From Flabesymbios commensalis (lineage: Eukaryota; Annelida; Polychaeta; Terebellida; Flabelligeridae), in the NCBI GenBank assembly GCA_964017125.1, contig OZ024916.1, forward strand, positions 3,042,817 through 3,106,816: a stretch of DNA of 64,000 bases, given 5' to 3'. Below the pieces are notes generated by a model. That model worked only from the letters and a program-made list of their open reading frames with translations, did not search any database and was not told the DNA's origin. Below are positions 22,737-33,879 of this stretch, piece after piece (the stretch's first letter is position 1; the number at the start of each line of letters is the position of its first letter). Position numbers and translations under genes: made by a program.

Positions 22737-23012
22737 TTTTTAATATAATGAATGGGGTTTTGGGCCACCTTTGTGCACATATAGGGTAAACTGGGCCAGA
22801 ACATTGCCCTTCAGACACATTATTCAAAATTAGAGCCCTGGCGGTCTGAGGCCGAGCACGCTACCTCTCGGTCACTAAGGCTTCCCACAATATTGAATCT
22901 TTACAACTTAGCGGAAGAAGCATTTTTTTTTCGAAACTTGTAGGCCAGAGTAGGGTTCGAAACCGCGGTCTCCGACTTTCCAAGCAGACAGCTTTAACCA
23001 CTGCACTAAGGT
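22737..23012 (-). mobile_element. Two-headed tRNA-derived SINE-1, near full length
   Basis: On the minus strand the first tRNA-like head has an A box (AGTGCAGTGGTTAAAGC) and B box (GGTTTCGAACCC). About 100 bp on, a second head has GACCGAGAGGTAGCG. Then come CTGGCCCAGTTTACCCTA, TATGTGCACAAAGGTGG and a CATT tail. These are pol III promoter relics, not functional tRNAs. Confidence 0.75.
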
Positions 23013-23101
23013 AACATTGGAAGGATGAACACTATTATAAAAATATATAGTCGAAAGAGTTAATGTCTGGAGTCAGCATGAGAAATTAAATCAATGCTCG
23101 C

Positions 23102-23424
23102 TTAACCATTACAGTGCAGGGATTGACTTTAGACGTCAGAATCTGACGTCTTCAGACGTCAGATTCTGACGTCTATAGTCTATCCATGCACTGTCCCATC
23201 AGACACGAGACGTTGAACCAATGTTGTTGTCTGCTGGGGTAAGAGAAAAAAATTATAATGGCCGTAGAGCCATAACATATGTATTACAATGGCCGTAGAG
23301 CCATTACATAGGTATTCAAAAGAAGCAGAAGCAGTAAACTAAGACATTTATGATGATTTCAAATTGAAAAAAAAACACTTTGCAAAAAAACACTATGCAA
23401 AAAAATTCAGTGTTGTGAGGGGTA
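23102..23424 (-). mobile_element. MITE family A interrupted by a family D piece
   Basis: TTAACCATTACAGTGC start and TTGTGAGGGGTAA end. At about 23206-23258 a D-type segment (ACGAGACGTTGAACCAATG) sits between hairpin and body. Confidence 0.6.
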
Positions 23425-23532
23425 ATGTTGAAGTATCGCTTTCTACGCTGGTCCAACATTAAACCAACATTATTTCAAAGGTTCAATGTTGGACCATGGT
23501 CTTCGACGCTGGTCCAACATTAAGACAACAGT
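23425..23532. repeat. Family D pieces
   Basis: GACGCTGGTCCAACATTA occurs twice, with partial inverted partners. Confidence 0.55.
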
Positions 23533-23696
23533 GTATGAGTGAATCAGATTTGCTAGGACATGACATGTACCGTCTGTCATAGATCCACCCGGTCACTGTA
23601 AACTATATCCTGATGATCCCTATAAATATAATCATCCAGGTCAACTTTCACCATGACAAACCACACTATACCGTCCGCTACCATCACTGAGGAAAG

Positions 23697-23933
23697 TAAC
23701 CCTTTAAGGCCTGAATTTACCATTGTCATCTTCATCCACTAAAAGCCGCGAATTGCTGTCGCAATTCTCGACTTGTAGTGGATAAAGATGACTTGAAGAA
23801 GAAAATTGCTATGTATTGGTAAACTAGTTTCATGGAAATTTTCATTCGAAACCCCCTAGTTGTAAGAAAATTAATTCTGTTTTCAGGGATGTAAAATTAT
23901 GCTTTAATGGATCGTGAGGACTTAAAGGGTTAA
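23697..23933 (+). mobile_element. MITE family C copy
   Basis: CTTCATCCACTAAAAGCCG ... CTTGTAGTGGATAAAG hairpin, right edge AAAGGGTTAA. Confidence 0.65.
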
Positions 23934-23940
23934 TAACCCC

Positions 23941-24165
23941 CTAACCCTTATCCTGCTATTCACGATTATTGTCGTTTATATTTGTTTTATCAGTGACCAA
24001 GTCCCTGTTATAGGGAATAAAATGTTTGTCTAAACATCAAAATTTGCAAATATTTGTGCTGAAATCAAACAAATATGAGTGATTATCAGCCACTTGAAGT
24101 TGTGGATCGCGGTAGCGAGACACAACTTCAAGTGGGTGAAAATTTAATAAATTAACAGGAGGCTA
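23941..24165 (-). mobile_element. MITE family B copy
   Basis: Arms CACTTGAAGTTGTG / CACAACTTCAAGTG with tip GATCGCGGTAGCGAGA. Confidence 0.7.
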
Positions 24166-24185
24166 TAATTTAACATGGTAGGCCT

Positions 24186-24401
24186 AGCCCTTACAAAGCT
24201 AAAATATGTTTTTATAAACCATGGAGACCAACGTTTTTCTAATTTGAAATCATCATAAATGTCTTGGTTGACTTTATCCGCTTCATTTGAAAACCCAAGT
24301 TATGGGTCTATGGCCATTATAATTTAATTCTTTTAGTGCGGGGATCGACATTAGACGTTATAATCTGCGTCTAAAGACGGTCCCCCCACTGAAAGGGTTG
24401 A
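24186..24401 (+). mobile_element. MITE family A copy
   Basis: Starts CCCTTACAAAGCTAAA, body with ACCATGGAGACCAACG, shortened hairpin, ends ACTGAAAGGGTTGAA. Confidence 0.65.
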
Positions 24402-25254
24402 AGTTGAAATATAATACATTTCACATCAATATTTTATTTATCTTGAGTGCTTTATTGTCTCAAGAATATTTTGATACATTATGTTATTTATTTTTGTGTA
24501 CATATGTTGCTATATACATGTTCTTGTGTATATTTTCGTGATATTGAATGTTGTATTTTTGACTGTGCTCATTAGTCTGAGCTAATAATTTTCCGTCCCG
24601 TTGCGCTTCGCTTCGCTTTGCTTGGTTTCGTTTCGTTTCGTTTTTTTTTTGGTTTTCTTGTTTTGTTTGGTTTGTTTTATTCTTTGAGCTGAGGTGACAC
24701 ATAATATACGTCATGGAAGCTTAATGTAACGAGTGTTATGCGTGGTGTACAACTGTCATACGTAATTTGCAAAAAACGGGTACGTGTTACATTTTCGAAC
24801 CTGCAGAATTGCAAATAATGTCGGTGCATATATTTATAGTTAGAAGCTAGGCCTAGTTCAGAAACGCTTAAAACCTCTTGGGCTAATTTTAACACCAATT
24901 GTATCTTAAATAACTTAGATTTATTTATCACTATATATAAACCATTCTTTTGGTAAAACGTAGCTTATTAATATTTTGATTGGTATAATTTAATTGAATA
25001 CCAATATAAGTGATCAAAGGTTTCTATGAATTGAGTTGATTATGTTGCCTAAAATACAAAATGAGTGTCCCAGGGGTGGCCATGGGAAGCAGCAGGGCTG
25101 GATTAGCAGTCTATTTTTTAAAACTGAAGACCATCAGCTATAGCTGCAGCAACAATTACGTAATACCGCTTTGTGGAATATAAATGACTGTGCCTTGATA
25201 TCAGATGTTTTGTAGCCCCAGGAACACCGATGACGATCATACTCGTTACAGTGG
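24402..25254. other. AT-rich stretch with a CTTCG/TTTCG tract
   Basis: 24595-24672 is low complexity (CGCTTCGCTTCGCTTTG and T-rich variants). No gene recognised. Confidence 0.5.
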
Positions 25255-25330
25255 TTGTTTGTGTCTTTGGATATGAAAGGGTGTATCTGCCACTTTGTGA
25301 AGTGGCAGATACACAACCTTTCAAATCCAA
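25255..25330. repeat. G-type hairpin
   Basis: CCTTTGGATATGAAAGG, GTGTATCTGCCACTT and their complements form a long stem. Relatives lie at 17242 and in the duplicated block at 31.0-31.8 kb. Confidence 0.65.
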
Positions 25331-26191
25331 GGGAACATTTGTGTAATGAGATTTGTTGAAAATAAATATGCTTTGACGTCTGTGACAATAATTATTTTAT
25401 TTACTAATCAAAATTTATTTATTCAGGGTGTATACATATTAGCAAAGATGCTATTTTTAAAATATTTGCCTGTCATACATTCACTAATACAATACATTTC
25501 TAAAAAAATCTGATATTGTAAATGGTACATATACAGATTAAAAAATTCATTATCTAATCATAGCTACACTTTCAATTGATTTTATTTTTCTAATATAATT
25601 TAATTAACACTGTCATATGAATCTTTTTAAAAGCACATGTTATTATGTGGATATCAGATAACACATAAGATTATTTTATTGTTTAAAAGTGTCATGATAG
25701 AAGTGTAAATACCCCATTAACATGCGTGATAGCATGTTAATTCTACAAATTCATAAATACAATGTTCTTTATTAGTTTACATCTTGTTCACTGTTGTTGA
25801 CCTTTTATTTATGCTCTCGAAACATTAGTTTATATTGCATCTACTGTATAAAATAGGTGCATATTTAAATAACTTCGCAGGAGAGATACGATATAAAACA
25901 TTAGAGACAGAGTCTACACAATGCTCAACGCCAGATCAACGCTATGACAACGAATACAAAGTGGGACCATGCAGTGCTGATTTCACGTTGAACCGAACTG
26001 TTTCTTGTTTATTTGACTTTAAATTAAAACACCTTTGAAAAAGCACAATATGATGAATAATCATGATCAATATCACAATATGATTATTCATCATAATTCT
26101 GCTTGGTACTAAAACTCCTAACGTGTTAGCAGCATTATTCACATTAACGAGGCCTGTCTACTACATAACTTTATAAAATATTCCAGCTTTT
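25331..26191. other. AT-rich stretch with one hairpin
   Basis: At about 26047-26095 ATATGATGAATAATCAT and ATGATTATTCATCATA form a 16-bp inverted repeat. No gene seen. Confidence 0.5.
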
Positions 26192-26372
26192 ACCTTTAAA
26201 GCGCTGATATATTTTATTAAAACCATAGAGACCAAAGTTCTTTTTATAATTCAAATCATCATGACTGTCTTAGTTAGCTCTTCCTGCTTCATTTGCATAC
26301 ATATCTTATGGGTCTACGGCAATTATAAATGTTAAACTCCTTCAGCGCGGGGATAGACGTTTGACTTCAGAA
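26192..26372 (+). mobile_element. MITE family A, body without full hairpin
   Basis: Starts CCTTTAAAGCGCTG and runs to CAGCGCGGGGATAGAC, after which the palindrome is lost. Confidence 0.6.
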
Positions 26373-26507
26373 AAAGTATAAAAAAAACAGTACATGATGC
26401 TTTGGTGTGGTGTAAAATGGGGATTGACAGTTACAATAATATAACAATACGAATACCAGTTAGTGAAAGATTCAAAGATAAAATCTTCTAAGCCAACAAA
26501 GAGACGT

Positions 26508-26606
26508 TTAACTAATATCGAATTAATGCCGGCCCATCGTCTGCATCGCTGGCCCAACATTAAAACAACATTGTTTCAGGATGTCGTGTTTGCTGGGCTA
26601 TTTTTA
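26508..26606. repeat. Family D hairpin
   Basis: GACGTTTAACTAATxTCG ... GCTGGCCCAACATTAAAAC ... GTCGTGTTTGCTGGG, arms partly eroded. Confidence 0.6.
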
Positions 26607-26608
26607 TC

Positions 26609-26828
26609 GCTACTTAAAGCGCTACATTTAATTTTCACCCACTTGTATTTGTGTCTCGCTACCGCGACCCACAAATACAAGTGGGTGAAAATTATTATTA
26701 TTTGTTTAATTTGAGACCCAACATTTGAAAATCGTAATGTTTAAACACTCATTTCATTCCTAATAACAGTCATTTGATGGCTAATAATATGTATAAAACT
26801 ACTATGGTGGCGCTTAGTGGTTTAACCC
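26609..26828 (+). mobile_element. MITE family B with variant arms
   Basis: Arms CACCCACTTGTATTTGTG and CACAAATACAAGTGGGTG pair perfectly and carry a change (GTATTT/AAATAC) absent from other copies. The tip TCTCGCTACCGCGACC is unchanged. Confidence 0.75.
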
Positions 26829-27081
26829 TTAAAATAAAAAACCCTTTAGACGTCAGAATCTGACGTCTGCAGACGTTCTTACGTCTGTAGACGTTCTGAC
26901 GTCTAAAGTCGATCCCCGCACTGTAAGAGTAAAACTTTTTCTAATGGTCATAGACCCATGACATAGATATTCAAATGAATCAGAAAGAGCTAAATAAGAC
27001 ATTTATGATGATTTTAAATTGAAATAAACCCTTTGATCTCTAAAGTTTTAATAAAAAAAAATTCAGCCCTTTAAGGGTTAA
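26822..27081 (-). mobile_element. MITE family A, complete copy
   Basis: TTAA at both edges. The hairpin has an extra GACGTTCT-type segment. The body is intact. Confidence 0.7.
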
Positions 27082-27107
27082 GGACTAGCGGCTGACAGGC
27101 CATTACA

Positions 27108-27212
27108 TTGGACAGGTGGGAGCAATGTTGGGCTATTGTTGGACCAATGTCAACGACATAACACAAACACTGTGCCACTATTGGCCCAACGTCACCTTGT
27201 GTCTTGGGATTT
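27108..27212. repeat. Family D, diverged
   Basis: CAATGTTGGGCTATTG and CACTATTGGCCCAACG are remnants of the arms. Confidence 0.45.
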
Positions 27213-27298
27213 TAATTGGAATCTTGAGAATAATATATACAGCCGCGCAATAATCCATTATTGATGGATTTCATGACGGCCAAGTATTGTATTTTTCT

Positions 27299-27620
27299 TT
27301 GACCCTTACAGCGCTAAAATATTTCTGTATAAAACATGGAATCCAAAGGTTTTTTTTTTATTTTGAAATCATCATTAATGTCTTAGTCAGGTCTTTCTGA
27401 TTAATTTGAATACCTATGTTACTGGTCTACGACCATTACAAATATGTTTACTCTTACAGTGCAGGGATTGACTTTAGACGTCAGATTCTGACGTCTAAAG
27501 TCGATCCCCGCACTGTAAAATAGCATTTGACCACAACCTTCACCTTGGCAGGTTTAGTTACCATTAACATTGCGAAATCGTAGATTCTGACGACTAAAGT
27601 CAATCCGCATTGTAATAGTC
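27299..27620 (+). mobile_element. MITE family A copy plus a hairpin fragment
   Basis: The copy ends in a short palindrome GACGTCAGATTCTGACGTC with flanks GATCCCCGCACTGTAA. A further piece (GATTCTGACGACTAAAG) lies at 27586-27620. Confidence 0.65.
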
Positions 27621-27789
27621 AAGTTGTACATCAGTTGATGTTTCTTCAACACGAATTAAAAGCACAAATCACAATGATTGTATGTACAGGCCTATTTGTC
27701 ATTGGCTCATAATGATTGCTATATACAGGCATATATTGGATCAAGTCATTGGCTAAACGGTTTGTGTTTGCGGCGATTTAAAGGCCCAT

Positions 27790-28092
27790 ACCCAGGCTAA
27801 TATCATGAAAAAATAGGTGATTTCATTTTGGCTTCTTAATATGACGATATGATGTAAATATGACCATAGACTAGAACGGTAAAAGCTTTTTTAATTTTTG
27901 TGCTGCGTATTTAATAGTTAGGCTAGATATAGAAACAAAATTCCCGCATTTAATATTTTTGACATAGTCATTTTAATAAGCCAAAATAAAATCCGCATTC
28001 CGCAATTCCCGCATTTATTATTTTTGACATGGTCGTTTTAATAAGCCAAAATAAAATCACCGATTTTTTTTATGATTTTAGCCTGAGTTCCT
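27790..28092. mobile_element. Fold-back element with about 55-bp inverted ends
   Basis: CCAGGCTAATATCATGAAAA at the left matches, inverted, TTATGATTTTAGCCTGAG at the right; GGTGATTTCATTTTGGC pairs with GCCAAAATAAAATCACC. A 62-bp internal segment with GCCAAAATAAAATC is duplicated. No coding capacity. Confidence 0.6.
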
Positions 28093-28879
28093 TTTAAATC
28101 TAAGGATTGTGGTTTGTAACAGCACAATAAGCTAGTATTGATCTCTTCCATTACATCCATATATAATTATATTAGTCCATGATGCAGTTCAGAGCCGCAA
28201 CAATCAATTGAAATATACATTTTCTTCAGCACCTTGAATTTAAAACCAAAATAATAAATGAATGTGTGTGTCATGTAATAATATGAAGGCTGCTATATTA
28301 ACATACAGAGCCAAAAGATCGCAACAGCTTATTGTCAAGTAAGTAGTTGCTGCCTTCTGCCTTTGTGATACAGTGTAGATAGGTGTATATTTCTTCCTTC
28401 ATAGACCATGAGGCTCATAATGTCACCCCCCCCCCCCCGGCCTCGCGTGGGGGCAGTTCACACCTTGCTATTTATTTTCTTTTAATCAGAGTGCCTTCCT
28501 TTCAACTGGCGCGCCAAATAGCAGCCTGGTGAGTAGCTATAGAACTAGTCTGGCGATGTTTACTCAGTGTCACCCCAGATCAAGGACCCCTTAAGTACCA
28601 AGGGGTGCAACACAGCGGATTAACTCACATAAAAGAACTTCAAAGAAAAAATACTTCAGAGTGGTGATTGTCACAATGTCTAATTTTGATCATGCTATTA
28701 TTTTGCTCACTTTAGTTTTGTTTATGCTATTTTTTATACTATTAATTAACTGATATGAAAATGCATTGTTGCATAGGACAGTTTTTAGAGATTGTTGGCC
28801 ATAAATATGCTCATTTTTAGAGATGGGTTTTGGTCAACATGAGGACATTATAGCCAGGAGTGGATCAAATATGATATTG
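28093..28879. other. Unannotated stretch
   Basis: An E-type hairpin piece lies at 28308-28370 and a C run at 28427-28438. No gene recognised. Confidence 0.45.
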
Positions 28880-29114
28880 CCCCTTTAAACGCTAAGCACG
28901 ATAATTATCGTTTTCAATCTGTTTTATTAGCAGGTTAAATGACAGTTATTGGGAATTAAATCAGTGTTTAAACATCAAGATTTGTAAATGTTTGATCTCA
29001 AGTTAAACAAACATGAGTAATTTTCACTCACTTATAGTTGTGAATCGCGGTAGCGAGACACAACTATAAGTGGATGAAAATTTAAATTTGGTATTTCAAG
29101 GCTGTAAGTGTTAA
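28880..29114 (-). mobile_element. MITE family B with variant arms
   Basis: TCACTTATAGTTGTG (29028-29042) pairs with CACAACTATAAGTG (29059-29072), a paired TATAG/CTATA difference from other copies. It ends at TTAA shared with the next copy. Confidence 0.75.
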
Positions 29115-29331
29115 CCCTCTCAATGCCATCCACAGCTTTATAAAAAAATTTAAACATTTTGATTGGCACATTTCAAATTTCTGACTTGGATTATGGCTTA
29201 TGTATTTCATCTTTAAATATAACGATAAACAGCATAACAATTGAAAAATATACAGTTTACCATCTATTTGAAGTTGTGTTTGTGTCAGGGTAGCGAGACA
29301 CAATTTGAAGTGCGTAGAAAACATGAATTAC
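29111..29331 (-). mobile_element. MITE family B, diverged copy
   Basis: TTAACCCTCTCAATGCC edge. The hairpin ATTTGAAGTTGTG ... CACAATTTGAAGTG is imperfect. Confidence 0.55.
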
Positions 29332-30077
29332 CTTATTTGGCGCCGCAGAGATCAAGGCCTGAACAATAAAATTGATCTGTGAGATTACCAACATTGTTAT
29401 TGTATTTTAAACCTGTGTGCCAAATGTCACTTTATTTCAAAACCAATTATAATATGAAGTGTTCAATGTTCCTGTCTAGAATATACATTTTTATTGCACC
29501 ATTACTAGATTGCCATTTAATTTTAAATTATATCTCTTTCCTTGAAATATAACCATCTCTACTTTGGTAGCACTAATAAAATATTTTGGAAGAGCACATC
29601 TGTGATATCTTCAGTTTTTCTGTCAATAATTTTGAAATCTTATCATATTAATTTAAATCATATGTAAATGTCACTAATTTAGATGTGGTTTAAATTTGGT
29701 AAAATATCCAAATTCTCGAAATCTCTGAAATTGAATAAAGCTAAGTAACAAAGAGAATAAGACATTTATGCAACCCTACATCCATAGTTATTTCTCACAG
29801 CTCAGAGGGAATGAACGAAGTAAACAAGTTATCAGTCCGAGTAATAGTAAATTAACTATCAAATTTCAAACAACGTTAAAAAATTTTCCAATGATCAAGG
29901 GCGCATTCCAGTAAAAATCTGAAGATAAAGATTATCTGATCTTTTTCTAAATTCCTCAGAAAAGTTAAGACCATGTTAACTTTTCTAATAGAAATGAGAA
30001 TGATAATTTATAAGATAATCTTATTTGTAGGATTTTTTTTTATAGTATTGACGGACACCCCTGCGGTGCTAAATGGT
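29332..30077. other. AT-rich stretch, nothing recognised
   Basis: No coding region. A block with AACTTTTCTAATAGAAATGAG near 29975 recurs near 14720 and 51195. Confidence 0.45.
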
Positions 30078-30240
30078 TAAATTTAATACTGTTAAGCACG
30101 TAAGTCATTTTTAATCAGTTTTATTATCCGCTTAAATTGTAGTTGTTAGTGTTTAGACATCACCATTTGCAAATGTTACGTCTCCAATCAAACAAATAGG
30201 AGTAATTTTCACCCACTTGAAGTTGTGGGTCGCGGTAGCG
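30078..30240 (-). mobile_element. MITE family B cut by the assembly gap
   Basis: Body and left arm (CACCCACTTGAAGTTGTG) are present and the sequence stops within the hairpin tip (GGTCGCGGTAGCG) where the N run begins. Confidence 0.7.
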
Positions 30241-30440
30241 NNNNNNNNNNNNNNNNNNNNNNNNNNNNNNNNNNNNNNNNNNNNNNNNNNNNNNNNNNNN
30301 NNNNNNNNNNNNNNNNNNNNNNNNNNNNNNNNNNNNNNNNNNNNNNNNNNNNNNNNNNNNNNNNNNNNNNNNNNNNNNNNNNNNNNNNNNNNNNNNNNNN
30401 NNNNNNNNNNNNNNNNNNNNNNNNNNNNNNNNNNNNNNNN
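30241..30440. other. Assembly gap of 200 N
   Basis: Exactly 200 N, a conventional scaffold gap size. The flanks are the tip of a family B hairpin and unrelated DNA, so the gap hides at least the second arm of that copy. Any open frame across it is meaningless. Confidence 0.95.
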
Positions 30441-30462
30441 GATCACTATTGTTGTCCATGTC

Positions 30463-30890
30463 ACATTTATACCCAAAGTCACATTAAAAGTGATCAACCA
30501 GGTTCGCATGTTTTTCGCTGATTTCTCTGTCAATTCTCAGCAGATTTTCATGAAATTTTGTAACAATCATATTTCAACAGAATCCTAATATCTCTGAAAA
30601 TTTCGTAAAATTATATATCGTATTTCAAAAGTTAGACCATTTGACATGTAATAAATTGAAATTACGACGTTCCTCTATAAACCCATTAAACTAATTCTAG
30701 AATTTTATTACATGTCAAATGGTCTAACTTTTGAAATATTTAATATAATTTTGCGAAATTTTTTACCGCTGTTAGGATTTGCATAGAAAATGGCCTTAGC
30801 AAAATTTCAAGAAAATCGGTTCAGAATTGACGGAGAAATCGCCGAAAATCATGCGATCCTGGTTAATTTGACGGCGAGTATAAACTACAT
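30463..30890. mobile_element. Fold-back element of about 430 bp
   Basis: Outer arms share CAACCAGGTTCGCATG / CATGCGATCCTGGTTAA. The inner arms TTAGACCATTTGACATG and CATGTCAAATGGTCTAA are perfect. No coding capacity. Confidence 0.65.
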
Positions 30891-31008
30891 GAAAAAGTCA
30901 AGTAATACAAATACGTTTTCTCAAGTGTACCAAATAAGGACAAGATGATATTTCGCTTGGATCATTATAATTGATCCGGACTCCCACTCTCACCCATAGA
31001 TCACACGT

Positions 31009-31830
31009 AAGCATCCTTAAAAAATAGTGGCATGATAAAACATGTCATCTCTCCGTCCCCTTGGATATGAAGGGTGTATCTAGAAATTCCACATTCAGAT
31101 GAACGGATATGAAGGGTGTATCTGGCAGATACACCCTTCATATCCATTCATCTGAATGTGGAATTTCTAAATTATTTATTTTGAAATTTATGAAATCTAT
31201 TTATGATATATATATATCTTTGTAACCGTATTATTCAATCACCTCTGCATTTATCACAAGACAGTTAAAATTACATTTTATTTGTTTTTATGCTTAGGAA
31301 TAGGGTTTTATTGCCGTTTATGTATCCTATATTTATTTACTTTGGAGATACGATGCCACTCGCCACTGTTAATCCCGATTGGATTAAAAAATAATAACAA
31401 AGCACATTATGTAAAAGTGAAAGCATCCTTAAAAAATAGTGCATGATAAAACATGTCATCTCTCCGTCCCCATGGATATGAAGGGTGTATCTAGAAACTC
31501 CACATTCAGATGAACGGATATGAAGGGTGTATCTGGCAGATACACCCTTCATATTCATTCATCTGAGTGTGGAATTACTAAATAATTCATTTCAAAATTT
31601 ATATAATCTCTCTCTATATATATATCTTTGAAACAGTTTTATTCAATCAACTCTGCATTTATCACAAGAAAGTTAAAATGACATTTCATTTGTTTTATGC
31701 TTAGGAATAGGGTTTAATTGCCGTTTATGTATCCTATATTTATTTACTTTGGAGATACGATGCCACTCGCCACTGTTAATCCCGATTGGATTAAAAAATA
31801 ATAACAAAGCACATTATGTAAAAGTGAAAG
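31009..31830. repeat. 412-bp tandem duplication containing G-type hairpins
   Basis: The blocks 31009-31420 and 31421-31830 are nearly identical. Each has GGGTGTATCTGGCAGATACA and the nested inverted pair ACATTCAGATGAACGGATAT / ATATCCATTCATCTGAATGT (first copy). The high identity implies a recent event. Confidence 0.85.
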
Positions 31831-32295
31831 CTCAACGTTTTTTATTTTTTGTAGATGTTATCATTTTATTGTTATTTAGTTTATTTGAGATATGCCATCA
31901 TAGTATGTAAAAATTCTCAAGGGGACATAAAATCAATCTCGTTAAGCTTCATTGTATCGTCAATTACCCCATCACCGTATTACGTGCATGTGATAGACTG
32001 ACCTTCATAAGCCAATCTGACCTTGCCAATAACTGGGTGGTGACAGCAATGTTTCCTGCTCAATTTTGCAAAAAATTAAAAATAAAAATAAAATCCTGAA
32101 TAGAAAATTTATTTTTGCTATCAAAGTTGCGTCCGATAATATTGCGATCTCCTAGCTTGACTTATTAGACGAGAATGCAGGGCACATATTCAGCCATCAG
32201 TGTCTAGATCAATTCCTGTTATATCAGTGATCACTGTGAATCTTCTCCAAATGCTAAAATATCCCTGTCTACACACGTGGCACTAGATACTGGAT
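31831..32295. other. Low-repeat stretch, nothing recognised
   Basis: No repeat family or reading frame identified. Confidence 0.45.
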
Positions 32296-32481
32296 TGTAA
32301 ATCTTTAGACTTTAGAATCCATTCTGAAGTCTAAGATACGTATAATGGCTGTAGGCCCATAACATATGTATTTAAATGAAGCAGAAAGAACTAACTAAGC
32401 CATTTATGATGATCCAAAATTAAAAAAAAACATTTGATCCCCACGGTTTATACACGCATACTTGAGCGCTGTAAGAGTTAG
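32296..32481 (-). mobile_element. MITE family A, hairpin mostly lost
   Basis: Body blocks GGCCCATAACATATG and GAAGCAGAAAGAAC, ending GCGCTGTAAGAGTTA. Confidence 0.6.
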
Positions 32482-32796
32482 GCCATCGTGTCGTAGCGTC
32501 TCGTACGTACAGTCCGCAGCACGGCGGGGATGGCGGCCATTTTTTCCACCAATCTGGATCTCCCGGAAAAGAAGAGGGAATCTGTCACATTTTCTCCGCG
32601 CTATCGGCCCCTGCCCCACTCCCCAGGAAATTGCCGTTTACCCGCTCACAATCGGTTGCCAGGGCAACCCCATCAAGCGGTGGCTGGGGCCAAAACACGT
32701 GGAATTGACTGGATTGGAGCAGCACTGCCGCGATACAGTGACCATGAGATTCAGTTAATTTATTTCCGTACAATGCAGTACATCATCCTGGTATAA
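32482..32796 (+). other. GC-rich island with a short open frame
   Basis: An ATG at 32530 in GGGGATGGCGGCC context opens an 88-residue frame (starting MAAIFSTNLDLPEKKR) to 32796; a second frame overlaps from 32462. Neither resembles a known protein and no splice sites or signals support them. A CpG-type promoter or first exon is possible but unproven. Confidence 0.25.
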
Positions 32797-33137
32797 CTTT
32801 ATAAATAATAATGTATAATTTTGTATAAAATATATAACTTGTATTGTGCCTGTGTTTTATTATCATTATTATCTGTTATTCATCATTATTTTATCAACTT
32901 TTCAGTGATTGATAAAATATACTGTTCTTTTTATTAAATTTAGCACGTTTTTTTTTAAACTGCCTGATTTACTATTGTGTTATTTGTTGAGGACACATTC
33001 ACCCGTCAGTTCCGTTTGCCACTCTTGGCTATGATTATTGATTGTGTATTGTGTGTTGTACGTATGTTTTTCTGTGACAATAAACACATTGAAATATTGA
33101 TAAGCATACAATAATTATATATAAAGTAGCAACATGC
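32797..33137. other. AT-rich stretch
   Basis: Nothing recognised. Confidence 0.5.
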
Positions 33138-33420
33138 TTAACCCGTAGAGGGCTGCAAAATATGTTTATGCAAACCATATTCTGAATCATCATAAATGTC
33201 TTAGTTAGCTCTTCCTTCTTCATTTGAATACATAATGTTATGGGTCTACGGTTGTGATAAATGCTTTACTCAATCAGTGCGGGGATCGACTTTAGACGTC
33301 AGATTCTGACGTCCATTGACGTCAGATTCTGACGTCTAAAGTCGGTCCCCCACCCAATATTACTTGACCAAGTAAATTGCAGACGCTGCCCCAGATTAAG
33401 CCAATGTGTCCCGCGTGTTA
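33138..33420 (+). mobile_element. MITE family A copy followed by a D piece
   Basis: TTAACCCGTAGAGGGC start and a perfect hairpin with four GACGTC-type blocks, ending near 33355. A family D fragment (CAGACGCTGCCCCAG) follows. Confidence 0.65.
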
Positions 33421-33879
33421 AGATCAACAGGTGAACATTTGGAAACCAAACAGATTATTAGATTATTTATATTAGTGAGACGGACAAATCAGCAGAAATA
33501 AAACGTAAGTCACCATTTTGCACGTTCAGCTATCTAGTTGTCTGCTACAGGCAGACCACAAGCTGTCTGACCTGACTGTGCAATCTGCCATTTTGCGATG
33601 GTTTTCATCACGAGGTGATAATTTATGGGGTTGTTCCTGATTGCCTTATGAAATCAATTTGGTGTGAAAAATAAAACGTATGTGACGTGAACAGATATCG
33701 GATATAATTGAATAATATTCAAGAATATCAATCTATGTCTTCTACATACATTTATTAATTACATTTAGTTTTTATAAATTGTCTTATTGTCCCTGGAATG
33801 ACACACTTTGTTGCTTGGTGGTCACCTGTGAGTCTGCCTCATCAAAATCTCTAGCAGAAATTGTATATGGCAAATGAAA
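33421..33879. other. Unannotated stretch
   Basis: Nothing recognised. Confidence 0.45.

Noticed and set aside
22920-23010. A tRNA gene on the minus strand
   Set aside because: A and B boxes are present but the cloverleaf is not kept, and the same head recurs within SINE-1 copies.
30153-30588. Open frames spanning the N run
   Set aside because: They exist only because N codons are not read as stops.
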